A stretch of 13,425 nucleotides of DNA from Chloroflexota bacterium (GCA_013694835.1 JACDBP010000342.1:1-13425); one strand, 5' to 3'; counted from the first letter of the stretch, positions 6,600-13,425 are shown. Notes: a model not told the origin generated them from the sequence alone. Numbers and translations are program-made.

Positions 6600-7408
6600 C
6601 CGCCGGGGAATCGCTCAGGCTCCAGCGCACGGGACCCGGTGAGAGCGTGCTCCGCATCAGCCTCGCCCGACCGGAGGTCCACAACGCCTTCGATGCGGCG
6701 CTGATCGGCGAACTGCGGCGGGTGTTCCGGCGCCTGGATGACGAGCCACCCCACCGCCTGCGTGCCGTGGTCCTGCAAGGCGATGGACCGAGCTTCTGCG
6801 CGGGCGCCGACGTGACCTGGATGCGGGCGAGTCTCGGCCTGACACGCGAGCAGAACGAGCAGGACGCGATGGTCCTGGCGGAGATGCTCGACGCCATCGA
6901 TCGCTGCCCGGTGCCGGTCGTCGCCCGGGTGCAGGGCGCGGCCCTCGGCGGCGGCATGGGCCTCTGCGCGGTGAGCGACCTCGTCATCGCGGAGTCCGGC
7001 GCGAAGTTCGGCTTCACCGAGACCCGGCTCGGCATCCTGCCCGCGGTCATCAGCCCGTTCGTCATCGCCAAGATCGGTGAGACCCACGCCCGCGCGCTGT
7101 TCCCAGGTGGGCGGCGTTTCGACGCGATGCGGGCGCTGCGGATCGGGCTGGTCCACGAGGTGGTCGAGGGGCTTGATGCGCTCGATGCGGCCGTCGAGGT
7201 GGCGCTGAGCGACATCCTGGCGGCCGGCCCGACGGCATCACGGGCGGCGAAGGCGATCGTCCGGGAGGTCCGCGGGCTGCCGCACGAATCGACCCGCTGG
7301 CATACCGCACGCCGCATCGCCGGACAGCGGGCGAGCGCAGAGGGCCAGGAGGGCCTTCGCTCGTTCCTGGAAAAGCGGTCGCCGGCATGGCGGTCTCCCA
7401 GGGATTGA
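6596..7408 (+). CDS. liuC: methylglutaconyl-CoA hydratase (enoyl-CoA hydratase family)
   Basis: A 270-residue crotonase-fold enzyme expected to hydrate 3-methylglutaconyl-CoA to HMG-CoA, the step between the carboxylase and the lyase. Visible motifs are LARPEVHNAFD (23-33), the first oxyanion-hole segment SFCAGADVTWMR (66-77), the second at GAALGGGMGLCAVSDLVIA (114-132), and FGFTETRLGILPAVISPFV (138-156) with the catalytic-site Glu142. The LGILPAVISPFVIAKIGE and RFDAMRALRIGLVHEVV segments are typical of LiuC/AUH rather than generic FadB-type hydratases. The GTG start at 6596 overlaps the stop of the MOSC-GNAT gene by four bases, so the two are probably translated together. The position between MCC beta and MCC alpha supports the assignment. 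Confidence 0.88.
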   Translation: MTAGESLRLQRTGPGESVLRISLARPEVHNAFDAALIGELRRVFRRLDDEPPHRLRAVVLQGDGPSFCAGADVTWMRASLGLTREQNEQDAMVLAEMLDAIDRCPVPVVARVQGAALGGGMGLCAVSDLVIAESGAKFGFTETRLGILPAVISPFVIAKIGETHARALFPGGRRFDAMRALRIGLVHEVVEGLDALDAAVEVALSDILAAGPTASRAAKAIVREVRGLPHESTRWHTARRIAGQRASAEGQEGLRSFLEKRSPAWRSPRD

Positions 7409-7516
7409 GCGCACCCCGCGCGATGCGGTCGACCCTACCTTCCCAGTCGACCCAGGGCATAGGCGCGAGGCCTCGGTTGGGTTGACATGCATCGCGCCGA
7501 ACGCGACATTCGCGCC
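7409..7516 (+). promoter_or_regulatory. promoter and possible operator of the HTH-carboxylase gene
   Basis: A consensus -35 TTGACA (7482-7487), a 17-bp spacer and a -10-like GACATT (7505-7510, 3 of 6 bases) end 6 nt before ATG 7517. The octamer GTCGACCC occurs twice, at 7428-7435 and 7446-7453 (18 bp apart). A near-match inverted copy, GGGTTGAC (7479-7486), overlaps the -35. TCGCGCC also repeats 18 bp apart (7492-7498 and 7510-7516), flanking the -10. The first in-frame ATG (7487) falls inside the -35 itself, so 7517 is preferred. Whether a protein binds these repeats is inference. Confidence 0.45.
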
Positions 7517-9655
7517 ATGACGGACCGCGACCGGCACCCGATGGGACCCGGTGAAGCCGCCCGCCGACTGGGTGTCAGCACACGGACCGTTCAGCGATGG
7601 TTGCGCGAGGGACGCCTGCCCGCGGTCACGGTCGGCGCGCGTCTGAAGGTCGATCCCGCAGCGTTCGAGCAACCGGCGGCGTTCGACTCGCACGAAGGCG
7701 CCGTTCCTTCCACAGCGGTGACCTCGTCCAGACCGATCCGGCGGCTCCTCATCGCCAACCGTGGGGAGCCCGTCGTCCGCATCGCGCGGACGGCCCACGA
7801 GCTGGGCATGACGGTGGTCGGTCTCGAGGCCCCGGCAGAGCCAGGGTTCGCGTCCTGGCGGATGGTCCTGGATGAAACGTTGGACGTGCCGAGCTACCTG
7901 GATCGGCAGGCGATCGTCGACGCCGCCGTTGAGTGCAACAACGATGCCGTCCATCCCGGCTGGGGCTTCCTTGCCGAGGACGCTGCGTTCGCCGAAGCGG
8001 TCGAGACGGCCGGCATGGTCTGGGTCGGCCCGCCGCCCGGAGCGATGCGCGCGCTCGGCGACAAGGCCGCGGCCCGCCACCTTGCGGAGGGGCTGGGCAT
8101 CCCGATCCTCCCGGGCTATGACGGCGACGACCAGGCGGACGCGGCGCTGGCCGTCGAGGCCGACCGCATCGGCTACCCCGTGCTGCTCAAGCCGAGTGCC
8201 GGAGGCGGCGGCAAGGGGATGCACGTCATTCGGTCCGCTGTCGAGTTCCCGGAGACGCTCGCTCGCGCCCGGCGCGAGGCACTGGGCTCGTTCGGTGACG
8301 AGCGGATGGTGCTCGAGCGCTACATGGAGGCACCACGCCACGTGGAGGTCCAGCTGCTGTTCGACGCGCACGGCAACGGCGTCCACCTCGGCGAACGCGA
8401 ATGCTCGCTCCAGCGGCGCCACCAGAAGGTCATCGAGGAATCGCCTTCGCCCAACGTCTCACCGGCGCTGCGCCGGCGTCTGGGCGGGTGGGCGCTAGCC
8501 CTCGGCCGCGAGGCCGGCTATCGGAGTGCCGGCACCGCTGAGTTCCTGATCACCCAGGATGGCGAGCCCTACTTCCTCGAGCTGAACGCGCGCCTCCAGG
8601 TTGAGCATCCGGTCACGGAAGCCGTCACGGGCCGGGATGTGGTCGCCGACCAGCTGCGGGTCGCCCAGGGCGAGGCGCTGGGGTTCAGCCAGGACGATGT
8701 GCGCTTCACGGGCCACGCCATCGAGGCTCGTCTCTATGCGGAAGACCCGTGGGCTGGCTTCGTGCCGTCGGCCGGGACCATCGAGGGCGTGCGCTGGCCG
8801 CGTGGCGAGGGCATCCGGGTGGACGCGGGCGTCGCTGTCGGGCACGACCTCGGCAACGATCCATACCTGAGCGAAGAGGTCACGACCCGGTTCGACCCGA
8901 TGCTCGCCAAGGTGATCGCTCACGGCAGCGACAGAACGCAGGCAGTTGCCCGACTTGCTGGTGCGATCGAAGAGCTCCGCGTCTACGGCATCACGACCAA
9001 TCGAGGGTTCCTGCGCTGGCTGCTGCGTCATCCACCGGTCGCCGGCGCCAGCGCCACCACGGCGACGATCGATGCCGACTGGCACGGCAAGGCACCCGTA
9101 CCCGACGACGAGACCTGGGCGGCGGCGGCATATCACGCGACGGCCAGCCTGCGCCAACCGCAAGCTCGAGCCGGATTTCGCCTGAACGCGCCACCAGTTG
9201 CTCGGATCCGCCTGGGCGAGAAGGACCGCACCCTGCCCATCGCCAGCACGACCGAACCTCAGCGCGACGAATGGATGGTCGGGCTGTCGAGCATCGGCGA
9301 GCCGCGGGCACTGGCCGTCGGCGAACCCGACCCGATGATGGTGGCGCTGGCCGACCTCGACGGCCTCGCATTGCGTCCGACGATCGCTCTCCCGCCCACG
9401 GTCGACGCGGCCGTCAGCCACGCCGTTCGGGCGGCCGAAGGCGGTCAGACGGTGACGGCGCCGATGCCCGGCACCATCCTCGATGTCCGTGTGGTGGACG
9501 GCGAGGAGGTCGAGGCGCACCAGGTCTTGCTGCTCCTCGAGGCGATGAAGATGGAGAACGCCGTGAGCGCCCCTGCCGATGCGACGGTCCGGCGGGTGCT
9601 CGTGGAGCCCGGACAGACGGTCAGCCGCGGCGAGGCACTCGTCGAGCTCGCCTGA
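7517..9655 (+). CDS. liuD: HTH-domain fusion of 3-methylcrotonyl-CoA carboxylase alpha (biotin) subunit
   Basis: The 712-residue protein has three parts. Residues about 10-52 are a MerR/excisionase-like helix-turn-helix: GPGEAARRLGVSTRTVQRWLREG, then the wing RLPAVTVGARLKVDPAAFEQ. A linker (53-72) leads to a complete biotin carboxylase (74-520): LLIANRGE (77-84), ATP-loop KPSAGGGGKGM (225-235), HVEVQ (275-279), ECSLQRRHQKVIEE (295-308), ELNARLQVEHPVTE (355-368) and GHAIEARLYAEDP (399-411). A linking region follows, then the biotin carrier domain (645-712) with Lys678 in EAMKMEN. It carboxylates enzyme-bound biotin with ATP and bicarbonate for the beta subunit. Residues 437-456 carry about 10 extra amino acids. 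ATG 7517 is chosen over 7487, which overlaps the -35 box. An in-frame GTG at 7718 (codon 68) could give an HTH-free form. The enzyme call is strong, the MCC specificity comes from neighbours, and the HTH is clear by pattern. Confidence 0.9.
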   Translation: MTDRDRHPMGPGEAARRLGVSTRTVQRWLREGRLPAVTVGARLKVDPAAFEQPAAFDSHEGAVPSTAVTSSRPIRRLLIANRGEPVVRIARTAHELGMTVVGLEAPAEPGFASWRMVLDETLDVPSYLDRQAIVDAAVECNNDAVHPGWGFLAEDAAFAEAVETAGMVWVGPPPGAMRALGDKAAARHLAEGLGIPILPGYDGDDQADAALAVEADRIGYPVLLKPSAGGGGKGMHVIRSAVEFPETLARARREALGSFGDERMVLERYMEAPRHVEVQLLFDAHGNGVHLGERECSLQRRHQKVIEESPSPNVSPALRRRLGGWALALGREAGYRSAGTAEFLITQDGEPYFLELNARLQVEHPVTEAVTGRDVVADQLRVAQGEALGFSQDDVRFTGHAIEARLYAEDPWAGFVPSAGTIEGVRWPRGEGIRVDAGVAVGHDLGNDPYLSEEVTTRFDPMLAKVIAHGSDRTQAVARLAGAIEELRVYGITTNRGFLRWLLRHPPVAGASATTATIDADWHGKAPVPDDETWAAAAYHATASLRQPQARAGFRLNAPPVARIRLGEKDRTLPIASTTEPQRDEWMVGLSSIGEPRALAVGEPDPMMVALADLDGLALRPTIALPPTVDAAVSHAVRAAEGGQTVTAPMPGTILDVRVVDGEEVEAHQVLLLLEAMKMENAVSAPADATVRRVLVEPGQTVSRGEALVELA

Positions 9656-9696
9656 CCTTCGCCCACGAGTTCGCAGGCGCTCCGCGGACCGTTGGC

Positions 9697-9702
9697 TACA
9701 CT
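9697..9702 (+). promoter_or_regulatory. candidate -10 for leaderless HMG-CoA lyase transcript
   Basis: TACACT (4 of 6 consensus bases) lies 7 nt before ATG 9710 in the 54-nt gap after the carboxylase gene. No Shine-Dalgarno sequence precedes the ATG and no clear -35 is visible. It fits the leaderless spacing seen at mccB. Confidence 0.42.
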
Positions 9703-9709
9703 CGCGGCC

Positions 9710-10654
9710 ATGCCGATCCCCAGCCGCGTTCGGATCTACGAGGTCGGGCCGCGGGACGGCCTCCAGAACGAAGCGCGGCCCATCCCCACCGCTGAGAAGG
9801 CCGAATTCATCCGCCTGCTCGTGGCGGCCGGGTTGCGCGAGATCGAGGCGACCAGCTTCGTGTCACCCAAGTCGGTCCCGCAGCTGGCCGACGCAGCCGA
9901 GCTGCTGGCGATGCTGCCGGCTGTCCTGGCCGACATGCGGGAGCTTCGCATGCCGGTGCTGGTGCCGAACATGCGCGGACTCGAGCGTGCGCGCGGCGCC
10001 GGGGTGACGGCCATCGCCGTGTTCACGGCCGCCAGCGACGAATTCACCCGGCGCAACATCGGGATGTCCGTGGCGGAGTCGTTGGACGCCTTCCGGCCGG
10101 TGCTCCAGGCCGCAAGGGCGGAGGGCTGGTGGACGCGCGGCTACGTCTCGACGGCGTTCGGGTGCCCGTACACGGGCCGGGTCGACCCGGCCAGGGTCGT
10201 CCAGGTCGCGCTCGCCCTCCGGGAGCTCGGCGTGGATGAGGTCTGCCTGGGCGACACGATCGGTGTCGGCGTGCCCCGCCAGGTGCGAGAGCTGACGGCA
10301 CGCCACATCGCGGCCAGTATCCCGCTCGAGCGCCTCGCCTACCACTTCCACGACACGCGCGGCACGGCACTCGCGAACGTGGTCGCGGGCCTGGAGGACG
10401 GCATCAGCTGCTTCGACGCCTCGACCTCCGGCACCGGCGGCTGTCCATACGCGCCCGGAGCCGCGGGCAACCTCGCGACCGAGGACCTGGTCTACCTCCT
10501 CGACGCCATGGGTATCCAGCACGGCGTTCGCCTGGAAGGGGTGCTGACTGCCGGACGGTTCATCAGCGGCTTGCTCGGCCGCCGCGTGGCGACCAAGGTC
10601 GGGCAGGCGGGCGGCTGGGACCCGACGACAGGCCACCCGATCGGCCGAAGCTGA
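9710..10654 (+). CDS. liuE: hydroxymethylglutaryl-CoA lyase
   Basis: A 314-residue DRE-TIM metallolyase that splits HMG-CoA into acetyl-CoA and acetoacetate, the last step of leucine catabolism. Diagnostic features are VGPRDGLQNE (12-21) with catalytic Arg15 and metal ligand Asp16, IEATSFVSPK (45-54), STAFGCPYTG (147-156), the metal-binding pair His212/His214 in YHFHDTRG, and the lyase signature GTGGCPYAPGAAGNLATED (241-259) with active-site Cys245. These separate it from isopropylmalate and homocitrate synthases. ATG 9710 is preferred over TTG 9692 because the family starts just before the VRIYEVGPRDG strand and a -10 box lies 7 nt upstream. It follows the carboxylase alpha gene by 54 nt and completes the cluster. 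Confidence 0.95.
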   Translation: MPIPSRVRIYEVGPRDGLQNEARPIPTAEKAEFIRLLVAAGLREIEATSFVSPKSVPQLADAAELLAMLPAVLADMRELRMPVLVPNMRGLERARGAGVTAIAVFTAASDEFTRRNIGMSVAESLDAFRPVLQAARAEGWWTRGYVSTAFGCPYTGRVDPARVVQVALALRELGVDEVCLGDTIGVGVPRQVRELTARHIAASIPLERLAYHFHDTRGTALANVVAGLEDGISCFDASTSGTGGCPYAPGAAGNLATEDLVYLLDAMGIQHGVRLEGVLTAGRFISGLLGRRVATKVGQAGGWDPTTGHPIGRS

Positions 10655-10705
10655 CCGGGCCGGGCCCACCGCGCGACCCACCGGGACCAGCTTCGCCGCA
10701 GTTGC

Positions 10706-10711
10706 TACGAT
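10706..10711 (+). promoter_or_regulatory. candidate -10 upstream of the HNH gene
   Basis: TACGAT matches 4 of 6 -10 bases; GGGACC 17 bp upstream (10683-10688) is a poor -35. Transcription from about 10718 would give a leader of some 36 nt to ATG 10754, or nearly leaderless translation from GTG 10721. It would separate the HNH-cca-TPR group from the leucine cluster. Confidence 0.3.
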
Positions 10712-10753
10712 GCGCCCGATGTGCGGCCGAGTCCCGGCCGGCTCAAGGGAGCG

Positions 10754-11269
10754 ATGGACAGCGTCGTACTACTGCTCAACTCGGATTACGAACCGCTCAA
10801 CGTGTGCGACACCCGTCGCGCATTCCGGCTGCTGTTCGGCGAAAAGGCCGAGGTCATCCAGTACGACCATCACGATATCCGGACGGCCCGGCAGGTCTTC
10901 CGCGCGCCGAGCGTGATACGGCTCCAGTACCACATCAAGCGACCGCGACCGCGCGTCAGGCTCTCTCGCCGCGAGATCTTCATCCGTGACCGCCACACCT
11001 GTCAGTACTGTGCCCGCGAGACGCACGACCTCACGCTCGACCATGTCATCCCACGCCACCGCGGTGGCGCGCACACCTGGGACAACCTGGTCGCGGCCTG
11101 CAAGGCGTGCAATCATCGCAAGGGTGGCAAGCTGCTGGACGAGGCACGGATGGCGTTGCACCGCGCGCCGTTCGAGCCCCGCTGCGACGTCTACTCGCTG
11201 TTCACGCCGTACCTCGCGGATCCACGGAACGAAGCCTGGCGGGACTACCTCTTCCTCGGCCGCAACTAG
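10754..11269 (+). CDS. stand-alone HNH endonuclease family protein
   Basis: A 171-residue protein with a C-terminal HNH nuclease fold. CQYC (Cys83/Cys86) and CKAC (Cys116/Cys119) form a zinc knuckle around LDHVIPRHRGG (95-105), which carries the DH of the ββα-metal motif, followed by WDNLVAACKACNHRKG (109-124) with the Asn and second His. The N-terminal VVLLLNSDYEPLNVCDTRRAFRLL segment and EVI about 33 residues in are typical of a widespread, uncharacterised HNH family found singly on bacterial chromosomes. A role in DNA metabolism is inferred; it is not obviously part of a restriction system here. The family normally begins a few residues before the VLxLN strand, favouring ATG 10754. That ATG has AAGGGAG only 2 nt away, so GTG 10721 remains possible. 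It is 7 nt upstream of the CCA-adding enzyme gene. Confidence 0.85.
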   Translation: MDSVVLLLNSDYEPLNVCDTRRAFRLLFGEKAEVIQYDHHDIRTARQVFRAPSVIRLQYHIKRPRPRVRLSRREIFIRDRHTCQYCARETHDLTLDHVIPRHRGGAHTWDNLVAACKACNHRKGGKLLDEARMALHRAPFEPRCDVYSLFTPYLADPRNEAWRDYLFLGRN

Positions 11270-11276
11270 CGGGCGG

Positions 11277-12674
11277 ATGGCGCCGCCGCTGCGGATCCCG
11301 CCGCACGTCGAGGCGGTGCTCGGACCGCTCTGGGAAGCTGGTCACGCCGGCTATGTCGTCGGCGGCTCCGTGCGGGACACGCTGCTGGGGCGCCAAGTCA
11401 AGGACTGGGACGTCGCCACCGACGCGCTGCCCGAACGCATCCTCGAGCTGTTCCCGCGCGGCCGGTACCAGAACCGCTTCGGAACGGTGACGGTCGACCA
11501 CGTCGAGGTGACGACCTTCCGCCGCGATCACGTCTACCGCGACCATCGCCGCCCCGACACGGTCACCTTCACGGACGACCTGGTCGAGGACCTCGTCCGG
11601 CGCGACTTCACGGTCAACGCCATCGCCTACGGCCGGGCGGCCGAGGAGCCGAGGATCGACTGGGTCGACCCGACCGGGGGTTTCGCTGACCTCGCCGCAG
11701 GCCGACTTCGGGCGGTGGGCGACGCGGCCGCGCGGTTCGACGAGGACGCACTGCGCCTGCTGCGCGGCGTCCGCCTGGCGGCCGTGCTCCACTTCGACAT
11801 CGAGCCGGCGACGCGGGCGGCGATGAAGGCGGCGGCCGGGACGGCGCTTCACCTCAGCGCCGAGCGGATCGGCCAGGAGCTGCGGCTGATGCTGGATGCG
11901 GAGCCACCGTCCGCTGCCTTCCGGTCGATGGACGAGCTCGGCCTCCTGGGGCCGACGCTTCCCGAGCTTGCGGCTCAGCACGGGATCCCTCAGAACAAGT
12001 CGAACGGCCTGGACCTGTGGGGCCATACGCTGGCCACGCTCGATGCATCGGCCGTCCTGGGCCGTGACGACCCGCTGCTGCACCTCGCGGCGCTGCTTCA
12101 CGATGTCGGCAAACCCGAGACGCAGACCGAGGAGGGGTTCCACGGCCACGACACCGCGGGGGCCGCGCTCGTGGAGCGGATGCTGGTCCGGATGGCATTC
12201 TCGCGACCCGAGGTCGACTGCGTCCGCGACCTCGTGCGCTGGCACATGTTCAGCTACGAGCCGAACTGGTCCGATGCCGCGGTGCGACGCTTCATCCGGC
12301 GTGTCGGGCCGGCGCTCCTGCCGCGGCTGTTCGCGCTTCGGCGGGCCGACAACGTGGGCAGCGGCCTGCCCACGGACGCCGGCCTCCTGGCAGAGCTGGA
12401 GCATCGTGTCGCGGCGGAGCTGGAGCGAAAGGTGCCGCTCTCCCTGGCGGATCTCGCAGTGAACGGCGACGACCTGCAGCGTGAGGCGGGCATCCCGCCC
12501 GGCCCCGCCCTCGGTGAGATCCTGGAGCGACTGCTCGACTCCGTCATCAGCGATCCGGAACGCAACGTCCGCGATCTCCTCCTCGCCGACGCGCGAAAAT
12601 GGTGGCTCGTCATGCACCGCGACACACCAGAGGCACCGGACCGGGCAGAGCCCGCCGGGGAACGGGGACGATGA
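11277..12674 (+). CDS. cca: CCA-adding enzyme / poly(A) polymerase family tRNA nucleotidyltransferase with HD domain
   Basis: A 465-residue class II nucleotidyltransferase that builds or repairs the 3' CCA end of tRNAs. The N-terminal head has YVVGGSVRDTLLGR (26-39) and the metal-binding DWD (43-45) of the Pol-beta fold. These are followed by RFGTVTV, TTFRRD, RRPDTVTFTDDLVEDLVRRDFTVNAIAY and the WVDPTGGFADLAAGRLRAVG flexible-loop region, then RFDEDALRLLRGVRLAA with the base-selecting EDxxR residues. A central HD phosphohydrolase-like domain follows, with ALLHDVGKPET. This architecture is shared with plain poly(A) polymerases and with A- or CC-adding enzymes, so CCA activity is the best but not the only reading. 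ATG 11277 is chosen by family alignment; GTG/ATG codons further upstream fall inside the HNH gene. Its stop overlaps the next start (ATGA). Confidence 0.9.
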   Translation: MAPPLRIPPHVEAVLGPLWEAGHAGYVVGGSVRDTLLGRQVKDWDVATDALPERILELFPRGRYQNRFGTVTVDHVEVTTFRRDHVYRDHRRPDTVTFTDDLVEDLVRRDFTVNAIAYGRAAEEPRIDWVDPTGGFADLAAGRLRAVGDAAARFDEDALRLLRGVRLAAVLHFDIEPATRAAMKAAAGTALHLSAERIGQELRLMLDAEPPSAAFRSMDELGLLGPTLPELAAQHGIPQNKSNGLDLWGHTLATLDASAVLGRDDPLLHLAALLHDVGKPETQTEEGFHGHDTAGAALVERMLVRMAFSRPEVDCVRDLVRWHMFSYEPNWSDAAVRRFIRRVGPALLPRLFALRRADNVGSGLPTDAGLLAELEHRVAAELERKVPLSLADLAVNGDDLQREAGIPPGPALGEILERLLDSVISDPERNVRDLLLADARKWWLVMHRDTPEAPDRAEPAGERGR

Positions 12675-13425
12675 TCGAGATGATGCTCCAGGCGGAGCGG
12701 GCGTTGATGGTGGGGATGGTCGAGCAGGCCGAGCGGCTGTACTGGGTGGCCGTGAAGAATGACCCACGCAATGCGATCGCCGTCGTTGGGCTGGCGCGCG
12801 TGGCCCTGGAGCGAAACGACGATCGCGCCGCGTATGAGCTGTCGCGTCAGGCGCTGACCATCGACCCCGAGAACGCGGCCGCGCTGCGGCTGGAGGCGCG
12901 GCTCTCGGAGGTCTTGACGCACCGCGGGGAAGCGGTGGAGCGTCCGAGTTTCGTGCAGCCGGGCGGCCCGGGGACCGGCGCCGTGGATCGGCTGGCCCCC
13001 GGCTCTCGCAACGCCGGCAGGGTGGGCTTGCCGGAACCTCCCGATGCGCCCTTCCCACCCATGCGTCGGGCGGGCACGGACGGGGCTGGCGAGTCGATCG
13101 GCACGGTCATGGGAAGGCAGCGTGCCGGCTGGCAGCCGGCCAAGATGCCCGTGAGCGCGCCCTCGAGCGTGCCCGCGGGAATGCCCGCCCCAAGCGACGC
13201 GCGGCCGGTCCAGATCAACGTGGAGGCCGTCGCCGACGCGCAGCCGATCGACGCGCAGCGGGTCGAGCCGCAGCCGATCCGGATCTGGCCGAGGCCGGAA
13301 ACCTCCCCGATCCCCTCGTCCGGTCCGACGCGGTACGCCGCCACGGTGGAAGCGGAGGAGCCTGGGTCGAGCGGTCAGGCGCCCTCCATGCCTGGGGGCG
13401 TGCCGCAGGGCGCCGTCGGCGAGCG
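12671..13425 (+). CDS. TPR protein with long Pro/Gly-rich tail (3' end cut by window)
   Basis: The frame opens at ATG 12671, overlapping the cca stop by four bases, and runs 251 codons to the window edge. Residues about 3-85 form two helical tetratricopeptide-type repeats: AERALMVGMVEQAERLYWVA with KNDPRNA, then GLARVALERNDDRAAYELSR with ALTIDPENAAALRLEARL. From about residue 90 the sequence becomes low complexity, rich in Pro, Gly, Ala and Arg, with short QPI-containing repeats near 188-203; it is probably disordered. No signal peptide or membrane segment is present so far. TPR units usually bind partner proteins; the partner is unknown. The overlap suggests co-translation with the tRNA nucleotidyltransferase, but a functional link is not shown. 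Confidence 0.72.
   Translation, partial: MIEMMLQAERALMVGMVEQAERLYWVAVKNDPRNAIAVVGLARVALERNDDRAAYELSRQALTIDPENAAALRLEARLSEVLTHRGEAVERPSFVQPGGPGTGAVDRLAPGSRNAGRVGLPEPPDAPFPPMRRAGTDGAGESIGTVMGRQRAGWQPAKMPVSAPSSVPAGMPAPSDARPVQINVEAVADAQPIDAQRVEPQPIRIWPRPETSPIPSSGPTRYAATVEAEEPGSSGQAPSMPGGVPQGAVGE

Noticed and set aside
10176..10186. GGGTCGACCC-type matches to the proposed operator inside coding sequence (also near 11666)
   Set aside because: Both encode Val-Asp-Pro in conserved enzyme segments and are not near starts; the palindromic word is frequent in GC-rich coding DNA.
11202..13058. 618-codon open frame on the minus strand opposite cca and the TPR gene
   Set aside because: It is antisense to a well-recognised enzyme, Arg/Pro/Gly-rich with no domain pattern; long empty frames are expected at this GC content.
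1..13425. Mobile element, phage, toxin-antitoxin, defence system or CRISPR array
   Set aside because: No transposase, integrase, terminal inverted repeats, spaced repeats or known defence proteins were seen; the stand-alone HNH protein lacks restriction-modification partners.

Overview
The window is high-GC, gene-dense bacterial chromosome with strong G/C preference at third codon positions. No insertion sequence, integrase, rRNA, tRNA or CRISPR array was seen. Several genes appear to start right behind a -10-like box with no Shine-Dalgarno sequence, as in leaderless transcripts. Together with the gene content this suits a high-GC, non-model lineage such as a Chloroflexota (Limnocylindria-like) or deep actinobacterial genome. 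The taxonomic call is inference only.

Layout. (1) 1-1483, minus strand: pdxS then pdxT (cut by the window edge), the two subunits of the DXP-independent pyridoxal 5'-phosphate synthase. (2) 1484-1896: a 413-bp divergent intergenic region with the pdxS leader. (3) 1897-3354, plus: a metabolite:H+ symporter-type MFS transporter closed by a clear intrinsic terminator at 3388-3416. (4) 3477-10654, mostly plus: a leucine/isovalerate catabolic (liu-type) cluster. It holds the methylcrotonyl-CoA carboxylase beta subunit, a MOSC-acetyltransferase fusion, methylglutaconyl-CoA hydratase, the methylcrotonyl-CoA carboxylase alpha subunit and HMG-CoA lyase. A tiny lipoprotein gene lies on the opposite strand at 5172-5294. 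(5) 10754-13425, plus: an HNH nuclease-family gene, a CCA-adding enzyme and the start of a TPR protein, tightly packed.

Pathway logic: 3-methylcrotonyl-CoA is carboxylated by the alpha/beta carboxylase to 3-methylglutaconyl-CoA, hydrated to HMG-CoA by the LiuC-type hydratase, and cleaved by the lyase to acetyl-CoA and acetoacetate. Isovaleryl-CoA dehydrogenase, the preceding step, is not in the window.

The most unusual object is the alpha subunit. In one uninterrupted frame, a MerR/excisionase-like helix-turn-helix DNA-binding domain precedes a complete biotin carboxylase and biotin-carrier protein. Its gene has its own promoter-like region, with a consensus -35 and short repeats placed where an operator could be. 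In proteobacteria the same pathway is controlled by a separate MerR-family regulator, LiuR. An enzyme that is also its own transcriptional regulator is therefore a concrete, testable hypothesis here.
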